Source: Silicimonas algicola (lineage in GTDB: Bacteria > Pseudomonadota > Alphaproteobacteria > Rhodobacterales > Rhodobacteraceae). Taken from it: a stretch of 64,000 bases of DNA. The position numbers were made by a program, and so were the translations under genes. Shown here in pieces: positions 8,060 through 17,221 of the stretch. The DNA lies in assembly GCF_003148765.1 (NCBI RefSeq), contig NZ_QGGV01000013.1, positions 1 through 64,000 on the forward strand, in the 5' to 3' direction. The notes beneath the pieces are model-generated. The model was not told the origin of the DNA. It did no database searches and worked only from the letters and a program-made list of their open reading frames with translations. The stretch's first letter is position 1. Each line of letters starts with the position of its first letter.

Positions 8060-9065
8060 GGGCGCTCCCGTCCGGTTCCCGCGCCGGCGTCTTGCTCAAG
8101 CGGAATGGCACGCCCGGCAAGACGTGGGTCTCGCCGCCGATGGTCACGCGCCGCCAGTAGCCACGCTCGGCGAGATGGCGGCTTTCGCGGATTTCGCTGA
8201 TACGATAGGCGCGCGCCGCGATGATCCCCTTCGCCTGCAACTCGGCCACGAAGTCCTCGGGATCGCGGTCGGCAACCTTGTCCTGCACCAGCGCGAAGAA
8301 GGCGGGCCAGTTCTGCTGACGGACCGGCACTTCGGCAAAGCGCGGGTCGGTCAGGCACGTCTGGAGCCCGAGCAACTTGCACAGCGTCTCGAAGCGATTG
8401 GAGTAGACCCAGATACAGACCCATGACCCGCGGCAAAGCACTTCGCCCGCAGGAATGTCCTGATCGCCGCGACGGCGATCCGTGCCGTTGTAGATCGTCT
8501 GCAAGACATAGGGAAAGCACATCGCCGCCGCGGTTTCGGCCGCGTCGATCCTGATCGTGTCCCCTTGCCCCGTGGCCCTGCGAGCGCGAAGCGAGGCGAG
8601 GATCTGAATATAAGCGGCTTGCCCCGCCGCGTAGGATGCCCTTTCGCCGGTTCCGTAAAGCGGCTCGCGCCCTCGAATGCCGTTGGAAATCATCATGCCC
8701 GAGGAAGCCTGCAAGACGATCTCGGGCGCTTTCCAGCCGGCCTTCGGCCCGTCGTCACCAAATCCCATGATCCGGACAACTAGGGCCGCGGGCCATAGGT
8801 CTCGAAGGTGCGCCGGATCGTCTTGCGGTCCGCAAAGCACGACATCCGGCGGGGAGGGCGGTCTGCCCCGGTGCTTTCCGAGGTTCAGATGCAAGTCGAG
8901 TGGCGCCAGCGAGGTGCCGTCACCTCCCGCCGCAATTTCGGCTAGGTCGCCCGACACGACCAACCAGACATCGGCACCGAAATCAGCGAGAAGCTTACCG
9001 CAGAATTGTCCTGCCACGGTTCCGGAGCGGTCGTGGACCACATGTCCCTCCAGGGCGCCTTTCAT
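8046..9065 (-). CDS. Class III CoA-transferase-like protein, short second copy
   Basis: This 339-residue CaiB/BaiF-like protein is about 70 residues shorter than its downstream neighbour. It has a degenerate N-terminal Rossmann part (AGQFCGKLLADFGADVWLV). The MMISNGIRG, GTGERASYAAGQAAYIQILASL and C-terminal LPGVPFRLSKTP motifs are still family-like. At the position where the family usually has the catalytic Asp before the AAG motif, a Ser/Ala appears instead. It may therefore be an inactive partner subunit of the first copy, or act on an intermediate by a different route. ATG 9065 overlaps the upstream ABC ATPase stop (ATGA). Confidence 0.7.
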   Translation of the reverse strand: MKGALEGHVVHDRSGTVAGQFCGKLLADFGADVWLVVSGDLAEIAAGGDGTSLAPLDLHLNLGKHRGRPPSPPDVVLCGPQDDPAHLRDLWPAALVVRIMGFGDDGPKAGWKAPEIVLQASSGMMISNGIRGREPLYGTGERASYAAGQAAYIQILASLRARRATGQGDTIRIDAAETAAAMCFPYVLQTIYNGTDRRRGDQDIPAGEVLCRGSWVCIWVYSNRFETLCKLLGLQTCLTDPRFAEVPVRQQNWPAFFALVQDKVADRDPEDFVAELQAKGIIAARAYRISEIRESRHLAERGYWRRVTIGGETHVLPGVPFRLSKTPAREPDGSAHAAA

Positions 9066-10063
9066 GTCGCCGGGCTCCGTTGAGCGATCGGATAAGGTGT
9101 CGCGAAGTGGCAGGCGGCGGTGTGTCCCGGCTCGACCTCGATAAGCGGCGGCCGCTCGACGCTGCATATTTCCGCCGCTAGCGGGCAGCGCGTGCGGAAA
9201 GGACAGCCGGAGGGTACATTCGACGGGCTCGGGACGTCGCCCTCCAGAATGATGCGGTTGCTTCGCGCGGCAGGGTCGGGGCGCGGCGCAGCCGACATCA
9301 GCGCCTCGGTGTAAGGATGGTGTGGGCTCGAGTAGATCTGCGCCTTCGTCCCCATCTCGACGATCCGGCCGAGATACATCACTGCCACCCGGTCGGCGAC
9401 GTGCCGGACGACGGCCAGGTCATGGGCGATGAACAGGAACGAAAAGCCGCGCTTTTCCTGCAGATCCTGCATCAGGTTGATGATCTGAGCCTGAATCGAC
9501 ACGTCGAGGGCCGATACAGGTTCGTCGGCGACGATGAACGCCGGGTCGACCGAGATCGCGCGCGCGATGCCGATCCGCTGGCGCTGCCCGCCCGAGAACT
9601 GGCGCGGCCTGCGGTCCATGTACGAGGGCGGAAGACCGACGAGATCGAGAAGCTCGGCGACTTTCTCGCGACGGTCCTTGCGGGACTTCGTCAGACCGAA
9701 GCTGTCCATCGGCTCGGCGATGATGTCGGCGACGGTCCGGCGGGGGGAAAGCGAGCCGAACGGGTCCTGAAACACCATCTGCATTCTTTGGCGAAGCTGG
9801 CGGATCTCGTGCCGGGACATGGCACTCATGTCGCGGTTCTCGAACATCACGCGCCCTTCGCTTGCCTCGATCAGGTGCAGGAGAAGCCGCCCGAGCGTGG
9901 ACTTGCCGCAGCCGGATTCGCCGACGACGGCCAGAGCCTCGCCTTGGTGGATCTGGAAGCTGACGGACTCCACGGCGCGGACCGGAGGGCGCTTCGGCCC
10001 TAGTCGCATGGTGGTGTCGGTGAACGTCTTGCCCAGGCCCTGCACGTCGATCAGCACGCTCAT
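9062..10063 (-). CDS. Peptide/nickel-type ABC transporter ATP-binding protein (DppF/OppF type)
   Basis: The protein has 333 residues with Walker A GESGCGKST, signature SGGQRQRIGIARA, Walker B AFIVADEPVSALD, the H-loop histidine in IAHDL, and the C-terminal oligopeptide-type extension with a conserved Cys cluster (GCPFRTRCPLA). It is the second ATPase of the importer encoded upstream on the same strand. It would energise uptake of an oligopeptide-like or organic-acid-like solute. Start ATG 10063 overlaps the DppD-like stop by 4 bp. Confidence 0.85.
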   Translation of the reverse strand: MSVLIDVQGLGKTFTDTTMRLGPKRPPVRAVESVSFQIHQGEALAVVGESGCGKSTLGRLLLHLIEASEGRVMFENRDMSAMSRHEIRQLRQRMQMVFQDPFGSLSPRRTVADIIAEPMDSFGLTKSRKDRREKVAELLDLVGLPPSYMDRRPRQFSGGQRQRIGIARAISVDPAFIVADEPVSALDVSIQAQIINLMQDLQEKRGFSFLFIAHDLAVVRHVADRVAVMYLGRIVEMGTKAQIYSSPHHPYTEALMSAAPRPDPAARSNRIILEGDVPSPSNVPSGCPFRTRCPLAAEICSVERPPLIEVEPGHTAACHFATPYPIAQRSPAT

Positions 10064-11040
10064 TCGGCCATCTCCTTCGAGACGGCCCAGCAGGCGGCGC
10101 GGTGACCGGGAGCGTAAGGAACTAATGGCGGCATCTCGACGGCACACCGGTCCATGCGCGCCGGACAGCGCGGGCGGAAGGGACAGCCGGCCTTGATCGT
10201 GCGCGCGGGAGGCACCGATCCGGGGATCTGGTAGAGCCGCTTCCGGGTGTCGGTGAGCGAAGGCACCGATCTCAGCAATCCCTGGGTGTAGGGGTGCAGC
10301 GCGTTCGCGAACAACGATCCCACGTCCGCATCCTCGACCACCTTGCCGGCGTACATGACGACGACGCGCTCGCAGACCTCGGCCACAACACCAAGGTCGT
10401 GGGTGATGAGAAGGATCGCCGAATTGAAGCGCCGCCGAATGTCCAACATCATCTCCAGGACCTGCGCCTGGATGGTGACGTCGAGCGCGGTCGTGGGCTC
10501 ATCGGCGATCAACAGGCGCGGGTTGCAGGCCATCGCGATGGCGGCCATGACCCGCTGCCGCATCCCGCCGGAGAACTGATCGGGATAGGCGCCCAGCCGG
10601 CCCTCGGGATCTGGAAGGCCGACCAGCCGCAGCAGATCGAGCACCCTTTCGCGGCGCCGATCGGCGGACATGGATTCGTGCAGCATGATCGCCTCGGCGA
10701 TCTGGTCGCCGATGGACATCAGGGGGTTCAGCGACGCCATCGGCTCCTGAAAGATCATGCCGATGTCCTTGCCGCGGATCGCAGGCATGTTGCGCCGGGG
10801 CACCTTGAGCAGGTCGCGTCCGTCAAACAGGATTTGACCCGAGATGCGGGCGGGCGGCTCGGGTACAAGGCGCAGCACCGACAGCGCGGTCATCGACTTT
10901 CCCGAGCCGCTTTCCCCGACGATGCCCAGCGTCTTGCCGGCGTCGATCGAGAAGGAGACCCGGTCGACAACGCGCAGCGGCCGCGCAACCGGTCCGAACT
11001 CGACCGAAAGGTCCCTGATGTCGAGAAGTCTGTCGCTCAC
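10060..11040 (-). CDS. Peptide/nickel-type ABC transporter ATP-binding protein (DppD/OppD type)
   Basis: The protein has 326 residues with Walker A GESGSGKS, signature [15 protein letters not shown], Walker [20 protein letters not shown], and the oligopeptide-type C-terminal motif GCPFRPRCP. The start is the GTG at 11040, which overlaps the permease stop as GTGA. The methionines available further upstream lie inside the permease gene. It pairs with the DppF-type ATPase downstream. Confidence 0.85.
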   Translation of the reverse strand: MSDRLLDIRDLSVEFGPVARPLRVVDRVSFSIDAGKTLGIVGESGSGKSMTALSVLRLVPEPPARISGQILFDGRDLLKVPRRNMPAIRGKDIGMIFQEPMASLNPLMSIGDQIAEAIMLHESMSADRRRERVLDLLRLVGLPDPEGRLGAYPDQFSGGMRQRVMAAIAMACNPRLLIADEPTTALDVTIQAQVLEMMLDIRRRFNSAILLITHDLGVVAEVCERVVVMYAGKVVEDADVGSLFANALHPYTQGLLRSVPSLTDTRKRLYQIPGSVPPARTIKAGCPFRPRCPARMDRCAVEMPPLVPYAPGHRAACWAVSKEMAE

Positions 11041-11945
11041 TGGTTGGTCTCTGGGTCTAGGAAGTCGCGTACCGAGTCGCCGATGATGCTGATGGCGAGC
11101 ACGACGATCGTGATCGCGAGGCCGCCCGCAGCGATCGGCCATTGCGTCGCGAACATGTTGGAGAGGCCATCGCGGATGATGTTGCCCCAGGAGGGGTTCG
11201 GCGGCTGGGTTCCGATGCCGAGGAACGAGAGCGTTGCTTCGATCCGGATCGAACTCGCCGACCACAGCGCCATCAGCACGACGATGGGCGCCGCGATGTT
11301 GGGGACGATGTGGCGGAAGATTATGCGCGGTGTCGACACACCGGCCGCCACCGCCGCCTCGACATAGGGTTCCTGCTTGACCGCCATGGTCGAGGCCCGT
11401 GCCACACGCGCGAAGCCTGGGGTGAATGCCACGGTCAGCACGACGACGATGTTCCAGAAGCTGCCCCCCAGCGCCGCCGCGATCAGGATCGCCAGCAAAA
11501 GCTCCGGGAAGGCCATGAGCATGTCGATGACACGGCTGATGACCCGGTCGACAATGCCGCCCATGTACCCCGCCGTCACGCCAAGGAGCGTCCCGAAGAA
11601 CGCCGCGAAGACCGGGGAGAGCAAGCCGAAGATCAGCGAGTTCTGCGATCCGTGAATAAGTCGGCTGAGAACGTCGCGGCCGAACTGGTCAGTCCCGAGC
11701 CAATGGTCCCAGGAAGGCTGCCGATTGATCTGAAGGATCGACTGCCGCAGAGGATCGTGGGGCGCCAGCAGGGGCGCGAAGACCGCAATCAGGATGAACA
11801 GGACCACGACAACGAATGCGATCCGGGTCGAGGGCCGCTCCAGGATGACCTGAGCGAACGCCTCGCGGAAGCCGGGTTCGGGTGCAAGCGCCTCGCGTTC
11901 GGCGACAAGTTCAGCGGAAGCTTCCGCGGTGCTTGCGTCGGTCAT
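11037..11945 (-). CDS. Peptide-type ABC transporter permease (DppC type)
   Basis: This 302-residue inner-membrane protein has an N-terminal cytoplasmic tail, a first transmembrane segment near 43-60, the HWLGTDQFGRDVLSRLIHG motif of DppC/OppC permeases, several further helices, and the EAA coupling loop (EAAVAAGVSTPRIIFRHIVPN). It forms the membrane channel together with the DppB-type permease upstream, with an ATGA overlap. Confidence 0.85.
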   Translation of the reverse strand: MTDASTAEASAELVAEREALAPEPGFREAFAQVILERPSTRIAFVVVVLFILIAVFAPLLAPHDPLRQSILQINRQPSWDHWLGTDQFGRDVLSRLIHGSQNSLIFGLLSPVFAAFFGTLLGVTAGYMGGIVDRVISRVIDMLMAFPELLLAILIAAALGGSFWNIVVVLTVAFTPGFARVARASTMAVKQEPYVEAAVAAGVSTPRIIFRHIVPNIAAPIVVLMALWSASSIRIEATLSFLGIGTQPPNPSWGNIIRDGLSNMFATQWPIAAGGLAITIVVLAISIIGDSVRDFLDPETNQ

Positions 11946-12880
11946 GATTTCATCCGGATGCGCGGGTCGATGAAGATGTAGACGATGTCCATCAGAAGGT
12001 TCACGAGCACGACGAAGGTGGCGAACATCATCACGCCCGCTTGAATCACGGGATAATCCCGCTCCTGGATCGCACTGATCAGCAGCCGGCCGATGCCCGG
12101 CCTGTTGAAGACGAGTTCGATGGCCACAGCGCCAGAAAGCGTTGCAAGGATCGAAATGCCGATCCCGGTGGACAGGGGCAGCATCGCGTTTCTCAGCCCG
12201 TGGCGGAAGATGACCCTGCCTTCACGGGCACCCTTGGCGCGCGCCGTCCGGACATAGTCGCGCCCCAGAACCTCCAGCAGCGACGTGCGGGTAAGACGTC
12301 CGAGGAAGGCGGACTTCAGCAGCGCCAGCGAAAGCGCCGGCAGGAAGATGTGGTGCAGGCCGTCCCAGAACCCCTCACCAGCGCCGTTGATCGGAAACCA
12401 GCCGAGGTTCAGCGAGAACACGATCAAGAGAATGGCGCCAAGATAGAAATCGGGTACCGAGTAGCCGATCAGGGAGTAGATCCGCAGCGCGTTGTCCGGC
12501 AGCTTGTTCCGCTGGGTTGCTGCATAGAGGCCCAGCGGGATGCCGATGAACAGTCCCAGCGCGACCGAGACAATCGTCAGATAGACCGTGTGCGGCAGGT
12601 TGTTGGCGATCAACGTACTGATCGGAATGTTCGACATAAGCGAATTGCCGAAGTCCAGGCGGACAGCATCCCACAGGAAGTGGACGTATTGCAGCCAGAG
12701 TGGATCGTTCAATCCCATCCGCTCGCGGAAAGCTTCAAGCTGGCCGCCATCGGCATTCGCGCCGAGAGCGGCCAGCGCCGGATCACCCGGAAGGATGCGC
12801 ATGGCGATGAACACGAGCGTCAGCACCAGAAACACGGTCGGAACCAGGTCCAGGAGCCTCAGAAGTAGGTATCTCGCCAT
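11942..12880 (-). CDS. Peptide-type ABC transporter permease (DppB type)
   Basis: This 312-residue protein opens with MARYLLLRLLDLVPTVF, the standard first helix of DppB/OppB. The MRILPGDPA motif follows, then the RTARAKGAREGRVIFRHGLRN coupling loop and a final YPVIQAGVMM helix region. It is the second gene of the importer, 15 bp after the solute-binding protein. Its stop overlaps the DppC-type start. Confidence 0.85.
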   Translation of the reverse strand: MARYLLLRLLDLVPTVFLVLTLVFIAMRILPGDPALAALGANADGGQLEAFRERMGLNDPLWLQYVHFLWDAVRLDFGNSLMSNIPISTLIANNLPHTVYLTIVSVALGLFIGIPLGLYAATQRNKLPDNALRIYSLIGYSVPDFYLGAILLIVFSLNLGWFPINGAGEGFWDGLHHIFLPALSLALLKSAFLGRLTRTSLLEVLGRDYVRTARAKGAREGRVIFRHGLRNAMLPLSTGIGISILATLSGAVAIELVFNRPGIGRLLISAIQERDYPVIQAGVMMFATFVVLVNLLMDIVYIFIDPRIRMKS

Positions 12881-12895
12881 GCGCTGCTGTTTCCC

Positions 12896-14482
12896 TCAGC
12901 CGACGATCGAGGCCTTGCAGAAGCGCCAGTAGGCATAGCCGCCCTGAACTTCGTAGCCGAGATCGATGCGCGGATTGCGTACGACGAGGTACGACAATGT
13001 CGGCAATCCGCCCATCGGCAGGTCGCGCTGGATCTGCAGCTCAACCTCGCGACCCTTGGCGACGTAGTCGTCGAAGGTCGTGGTCTGAAGCATCTCCGCA
13101 ACGAGATCGTCGACACCGGGCATAAGCACGCCGTAGTGCGAATAGTTGGCGCCGCCGGAACCGTCTTCCTTCATGTTGGCCGCCGAAACCGCATAGTCGT
13201 TGAAGACGTAGAGCGGGACAGGTGGCAGCGACGACGAGTTGATGTTCAGAGTGTTCAGGTTCTGCCGGTTGGTGGCGTGATAGGCCGAGTGGTCCATGAT
13301 CGTCAGGTCGATGGTGACGCCGATCTGGCGCAGTTGCTCCTGAATGATCAGGTGCTGCGTGCTGTAGTCCTCGCGCTGCGAGGTATTGACCGGGATCGTC
13401 AGCCCATTTGCGAAACCGGCGTCGGCAAGCAAACGCTTGGCCTCGTCGGGATCGTATTCATATCGCAGATCCTCCGGCAGTTCCTCCAGGTCGAAGCCCG
13501 TGGGATAGTTCGGCGGGTTCAGGGTGTAGACCATCCGGGACATCGGCTGGAGCGCGTCAACGATCTCCTGCTTGTTGATGCCGTGCATGATCGCTTTGCG
13601 GACCTGGATGTTCTGCAGCGGATCCTTGGCCAGGTTGAAGAACAGCGTGTTGAACGATCCCGGCACCGTCATGTCGAAAAGAAGATCCGGCTTCTGCGCC
13701 TGGATCTGCGGCACCCAGCCCGGCTGGCGCACGCCCTCGGCCATATCGACGTCACCGGAGATAAGCGCCAGAGTTCGCGCCGTGGTATCCGCGATGTACA
13801 GGCACTCGACGTTCGTGATGATCGCCGGCTCGCCCCAATAGTCCTCGTGACGGCTGAGATAGGTGCCGCGTTCGCTGTCGAAGCGATCGAGCTTGTAGGG
13901 GCCGGTGCCGACGGGTTTGGTCGCGAAACCCTCTCCCAGCTCCTCCTCGGCCTTCTTCGAGATGACCATCACGTGGCGTGCAGCGACGGTGGAGCCGAGG
14001 AACATCGGGTCCGGGTTCTTGAGAACGATCGTAACCTCGTACTTCCCGGACTCGATCACCTCGGCGATGTTGGTGTAGTTGGCACTGCCGACGCTGATGT
14101 CGCGTGCGCGGACGAAGGACCGGGCGACGTCGGCCGAGGTCATCTCGCCATAGCCGTGGTGGAACTGGACGCCCTGGCGCAGCGTAAAAACCCACGTCTT
14201 CGCATCGTCGGACGTCGTCCAGCTTGTGGCAAGGCCCGGCGTGAAGTCGTCGGGCGAAACGCCGAAGTTACCATCGGGCGGCTGCGCGAGGTACTCGAAC
14301 ATCTGGATCACCGCCCAGTTGTCCGAACCCTGCGTGGTCTTGGCCGGATCCGCGCTGCGGGGTCCGCCAGCCGCGCTTGCGAAGCGAAGCGTATCCGGCG
14401 CGGAGGCGCGCAAGCGTGGGGCATAGAGGCCCGCCGCTGATGCAGCGAACGCCGTGCCGAGAAGTGTACGTCTTGTGATCAT
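12896..14482 (-). CDS. Family 5 periplasmic solute-binding protein (DppA type), probable Tat substrate
   Basis: The protein has 528 residues. The N-terminus MITRRTLLGTAFAASAAGLYAP carries a twin-arginine motif, unusual for this family but common in alphaproteobacteria, so export is probably by Tat. The mature part has the family 5 binding-protein features TWVFTLRQGVQFHHG, PVGTGPYKLDRF and RKAIMHGINKQEI. These proteins bind peptides, opines, nickel complexes or oligosaccharides, and the ligand cannot be told here. The start at 14482 has a GGGAGAGAG Shine-Dalgarno. It lies 109 bp downstream of the enolase-superfamily gene, which suggests one transcript. Confidence 0.85.
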   Translation of the reverse strand: MITRRTLLGTAFAASAAGLYAPRLRASAPDTLRFASAAGGPRSADPAKTTQGSDNWAVIQMFEYLAQPPDGNFGVSPDDFTPGLATSWTTSDDAKTWVFTLRQGVQFHHGYGEMTSADVARSFVRARDISVGSANYTNIAEVIESGKYEVTIVLKNPDPMFLGSTVAARHVMVISKKAEEELGEGFATKPVGTGPYKLDRFDSERGTYLSRHEDYWGEPAIITNVECLYIADTTARTLALISGDVDMAEGVRQPGWVPQIQAQKPDLLFDMTVPGSFNTLFFNLAKDPLQNIQVRKAIMHGINKQEIVDALQPMSRMVYTLNPPNYPTGFDLEELPEDLRYEYDPDEAKRLLADAGFANGLTIPVNTSQREDYSTQHLIIQEQLRQIGVTIDLTIMDHSAYHATNRQNLNTLNINSSSLPPVPLYVFNDYAVSAANMKEDGSGGANYSHYGVLMPGVDDLVAEMLQTTTFDDYVAKGREVELQIQRDLPMGGLPTLSYLVVRNPRIDLGYEVQGGYAYWRFCKASIVG

Positions 14483-14591
14483 GTCTCTCTCCCTGATTGC
14501 AGTCGCGCGAGCCGTGCAGGCCTCGCGGCGCCTTGTCCGGATTGCTGCGTGCCGAATTGGCTGCATCCGGATTTCGTGCGGTCTGTGAGTG

Positions 14592-15743
14592 CTAGGTGCG
14601 ACGCCGATCCAACTCCTCATCCCGCAACCTCAGACCCAGCCCCGGCCCGTCCGGCACATCGAAACAGCCATTGCGCGGGATCGGCGGGTTCTCGAAGGCG
14701 GCGTGCATCCGGTCATCGGGATCGGCGAACTCGGCGGGCTTGGTGTTGTGCATCAGGGTCGCAAGCACATGCAGGTTGGCCACATGGCCGATACCCGGCT
14801 GCGTCTGGTGCGGAACCAATTCGACTCCGTGGGCGAAACAGATCGCGGCGCACTGCATGAGCCCGGTGATGCCGCCCATCTTGACGATGTCGGGCTGCAC
14901 CATGCGCACGCCGGCGTTGATCATGTCGACGAGGGCTTGCGTGGTATAGGTCTGCTCGGCGGCAGAGACGGTGATGTCGAGACGCTGGGCGACCTCGCCC
15001 ATCGCGCGGACGTTGTAGTGCTGCACCGGCTCCTCGAACCAGATGTAGCCCAGTTCCTCCAGCGCGCGGCCGACGCGGATCGCTCCGCCGACGGAATACT
15101 GATTGTTCGCGTCGAATGCCAAGGGGAAGTCGTCACCGACAAGGCCGCGGACCGCCTTCGCCTTTGCGATGTCGCCGGGAATGTCATGGTCCTGGCGGGT
15201 GCGGTCTCCGTCCCATCTTATCTTGATCGCGGCCGGCGTCTCCGAACGCCACCGCCGCTCGACCGTGCGCACGACGTCGTCCACCGACCGCTCCGCATTG
15301 CCGCCGATCGAGGCGTAAAAGGGCAGCTTCGTCCGCCACGCTCCGCCCAGAAGCTTGTAGATCGGCAGGCCCAGCGCCTTGCCCTTGATGTCCCACAGCG
15401 CGATATCCAGCGCCGCAAGCGCCCCGGTGACCGCGCCTTCGGGCCCCAACTTGATATAGCGGTGCAGAAGCCGGTCCTGGATCACCGCCTGATCGAAAGG
15501 GTCGGCACCGACGAGACTGTCCGAGAAGTGTCTCACGACAAGCAGGCTGTGCTCGCCGCCCATCATGGGCGAGGCCTCGCCGTATCCTGTCAGTCCGGTG
15601 TCGGTCCGCACGCGAACCATCGCGGTGCGCCGGCCGGGGACGTCACCCGGCCTCCACGACACCTGGAAGGCCTCCACGGACGCAATCCGGTGATCGGCCC
15701 GCACGGGCACAGGGCGTCCCGAAGCTGGAGCATCTTTCAGCAT
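14592..15743 (-). CDS. Mandelate racemase/muconate lactonizing enzyme family protein (first gene of the catabolic operon)
   Basis: This 383-residue enolase-superfamily enzyme has the barrel motif AIKIRW (K174), metal ligands D211 (DANNQ), E237/E238 (FEEP) and E263 (AAEQ), and a late PHQTQPGIGH segment. It is the promoter-proximal gene of the minus-strand operon and faces the LacI regulator. Its role, by family, is proton abstraction next to a carboxylate of a hydroxy or sugar acid. The presence of two such enzymes in one operon implies at least two sequential or stereochemically distinct steps. Confidence 0.8.
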   Translation of the reverse strand: MLKDAPASGRPVPVRADHRIASVEAFQVSWRPGDVPGRRTAMVRVRTDTGLTGYGEASPMMGGEHSLLVVRHFSDSLVGADPFDQAVIQDRLLHRYIKLGPEGAVTGALAALDIALWDIKGKALGLPIYKLLGGAWRTKLPFYASIGGNAERSVDDVVRTVERRWRSETPAAIKIRWDGDRTRQDHDIPGDIAKAKAVRGLVGDDFPLAFDANNQYSVGGAIRVGRALEELGYIWFEEPVQHYNVRAMGEVAQRLDITVSAAEQTYTTQALVDMINAGVRMVQPDIVKMGGITGLMQCAAICFAHGVELVPHQTQPGIGHVANLHVLATLMHNTKPAEFADPDDRMHAAFENPPIPRNGCFDVPDGPGLGLRLRDEELDRRRT

Positions 15744-16198
15744 GCGGCGCTTCCTCCCCTTGCATCCCCCTTACGCCAGAGGGGCGATGCTTTCAGGTAG
15801 ACAAACATATTTTGCATCCGTATTCAGATAGTATCTCGTGATTTCGTTTTTCGGGCTCCGCGGGTTGGTTGGGCGGTGCCAGGGCTTTTGAAAAAGCTCA
15901 GGCCCGCCGGCGCCGCAGTCGTGGTGGATTAATTAAAATCGTTTATACGTAGGATGTTAGGCTTATATGAGCCTCCGCTATCCAGGTGGTGAGTTGGAGC
16001 ATGGCAGCAGTACGACGCAAGAGCCTTCGCTGGCGCAGCAACGCAATTGCAGCACGGCGTCTCCCCATATTCGCTGCAGCGCAACATTGGTTGCAAGCGT
16101 ATTCATTGGAGCCCTGGCCGCTTCCGGACGAAACTGTTGGTCTTGGACGGCCCATCCATTAAACGTCCGCCAACTCGGACCACAGATGCTTTGGACTA
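15744..16198. promoter_or_regulatory. 455-bp divergent control region between the catabolic operon and lacI-type gene
   Basis: No coding sequence with a ribosome binding site was found. The stretch around 15800-15960 is much more AT-rich than its surroundings (for example ATATTTTGCATCC and TTAATTAAAATCG), as expected of promoters and operators. A clean LacI-type palindrome could not be picked out by eye. The LacI protein downstream is the probable regulator of both directions. Confidence 0.5.
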
Positions 16199-17221
16199 GT
16201 GACAAATATGGGTAGCGCGCCGAAACCCCTGACATCGCGACAACTTGCAAGTCTGCTCGGCGTCAGCCAGTCCGCCGTCTCGCGAGCGTTCACCCCAGGC
16301 AGTAGCATCTCGGCAGACCTGCGCGAGCGCATCCTGAACGGCGCAAACGAGCATGACTATCGCCCGAACGCCATCGCCTCGATGCTGACCAAGCGGCGCA
16401 CGAACATCGTCGGGATCGTGGTCTCGGACATGCAGAACCCGTTCTATCCGGCCCTCATCGAAAGATTGACCCAGGGGCTTCAGCGGGCGGGTCTGCAGAG
16501 CCTGCTGTTCAACATTACTCGTGGCGCGAACATCGAAGATCAGATGATCGCCATTCGAACCTATAACGTCGATGCAGTGGTGGTGATCGCGGCGACGATC
16601 CTTAACCCACGGACATTGATGTGGGCGACGGAAGGTCGTCGCTCGGTCCTCCTGAACCGCTTGGGCCAGGACGACATCGACACAGTCTGCTGCGACAACG
16701 TCGACGGCGCCCGCGCCATTGTCGATCACCTTCATTCCATCGGGTGTCGCCGCGTGGGCTATGTCGCGGGCCTCACCAAGACTGCGGTCGGCATGACGCG
16801 CCATAGCGCCTTCACGACGCGATTGGCAGAACTTGGCATGCGACTGACCGGTACGGCGTCAGGTGGCGTCTACAGTTATGACGCCGGCTGGCGCGGCGCT
16901 CTCGAGCTTCTGCCCGAGCGGCCGGACGCCATCTTCTTCGCCTCTGATATCCTAGCTCTCGGGGGTCTTGACGCGCTGAAGCGCGAGGGAGCGGCCGGCG
17001 ATATCGCCACTGTCGGGTTCGACGATATCCCGATGGCGTCCTGGCCCGGATACGCGCTGACCACATATCGGCAGCCGATCGACGCAATCGTTTCGAAGAC
17101 GGTGGACCTGATCGTCGCTGAAAATCCGGAGACCCCTCGGCAGCACCTTCTTGTCGGCGACCTCGTGGTGCGCGCTTCGACTGTGCCCGACGTTACCCCC
17201 GGCCTTCATCCACAGCCATGA
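16199..17221 (+). CDS. LacI-family transcriptional regulator
   Basis: This protein of about 340 residues has an N-terminal helix-turn-helix (TSRQLASLLGVSQSAVSRAF), a hinge helix RPNAIASMLTKRRTNIVG, and a periplasmic-binding-protein-like sensor domain with VVSDMQNPFYP and VGFDDIPMASW. Starts at GTG 16199 or ATG 16208 are both possible. It is transcribed divergently from the 15743-4891 catabolic operon and overlaps the dehydrogenase downstream by ATGA. The simplest reading is a ligand-responsive repressor of that operon. Confidence 0.85.
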   Translation: MTNMGSAPKPLTSRQLASLLGVSQSAVSRAFTPGSSISADLRERILNGANEHDYRPNAIASMLTKRRTNIVGIVVSDMQNPFYPALIERLTQGLQRAGLQSLLFNITRGANIEDQMIAIRTYNVDAVVVIAATILNPRTLMWATEGRRSVLLNRLGQDDIDTVCCDNVDGARAIVDHLHSIGCRRVGYVAGLTKTAVGMTRHSAFTTRLAELGMRLTGTASGGVYSYDAGWRGALELLPERPDAIFFASDILALGGLDALKREGAAGDIATVGFDDIPMASWPGYALTTYRQPIDAIVSKTVDLIVAENPETPRQHLLVGDLVVRASTVPDVTPGLHPQP

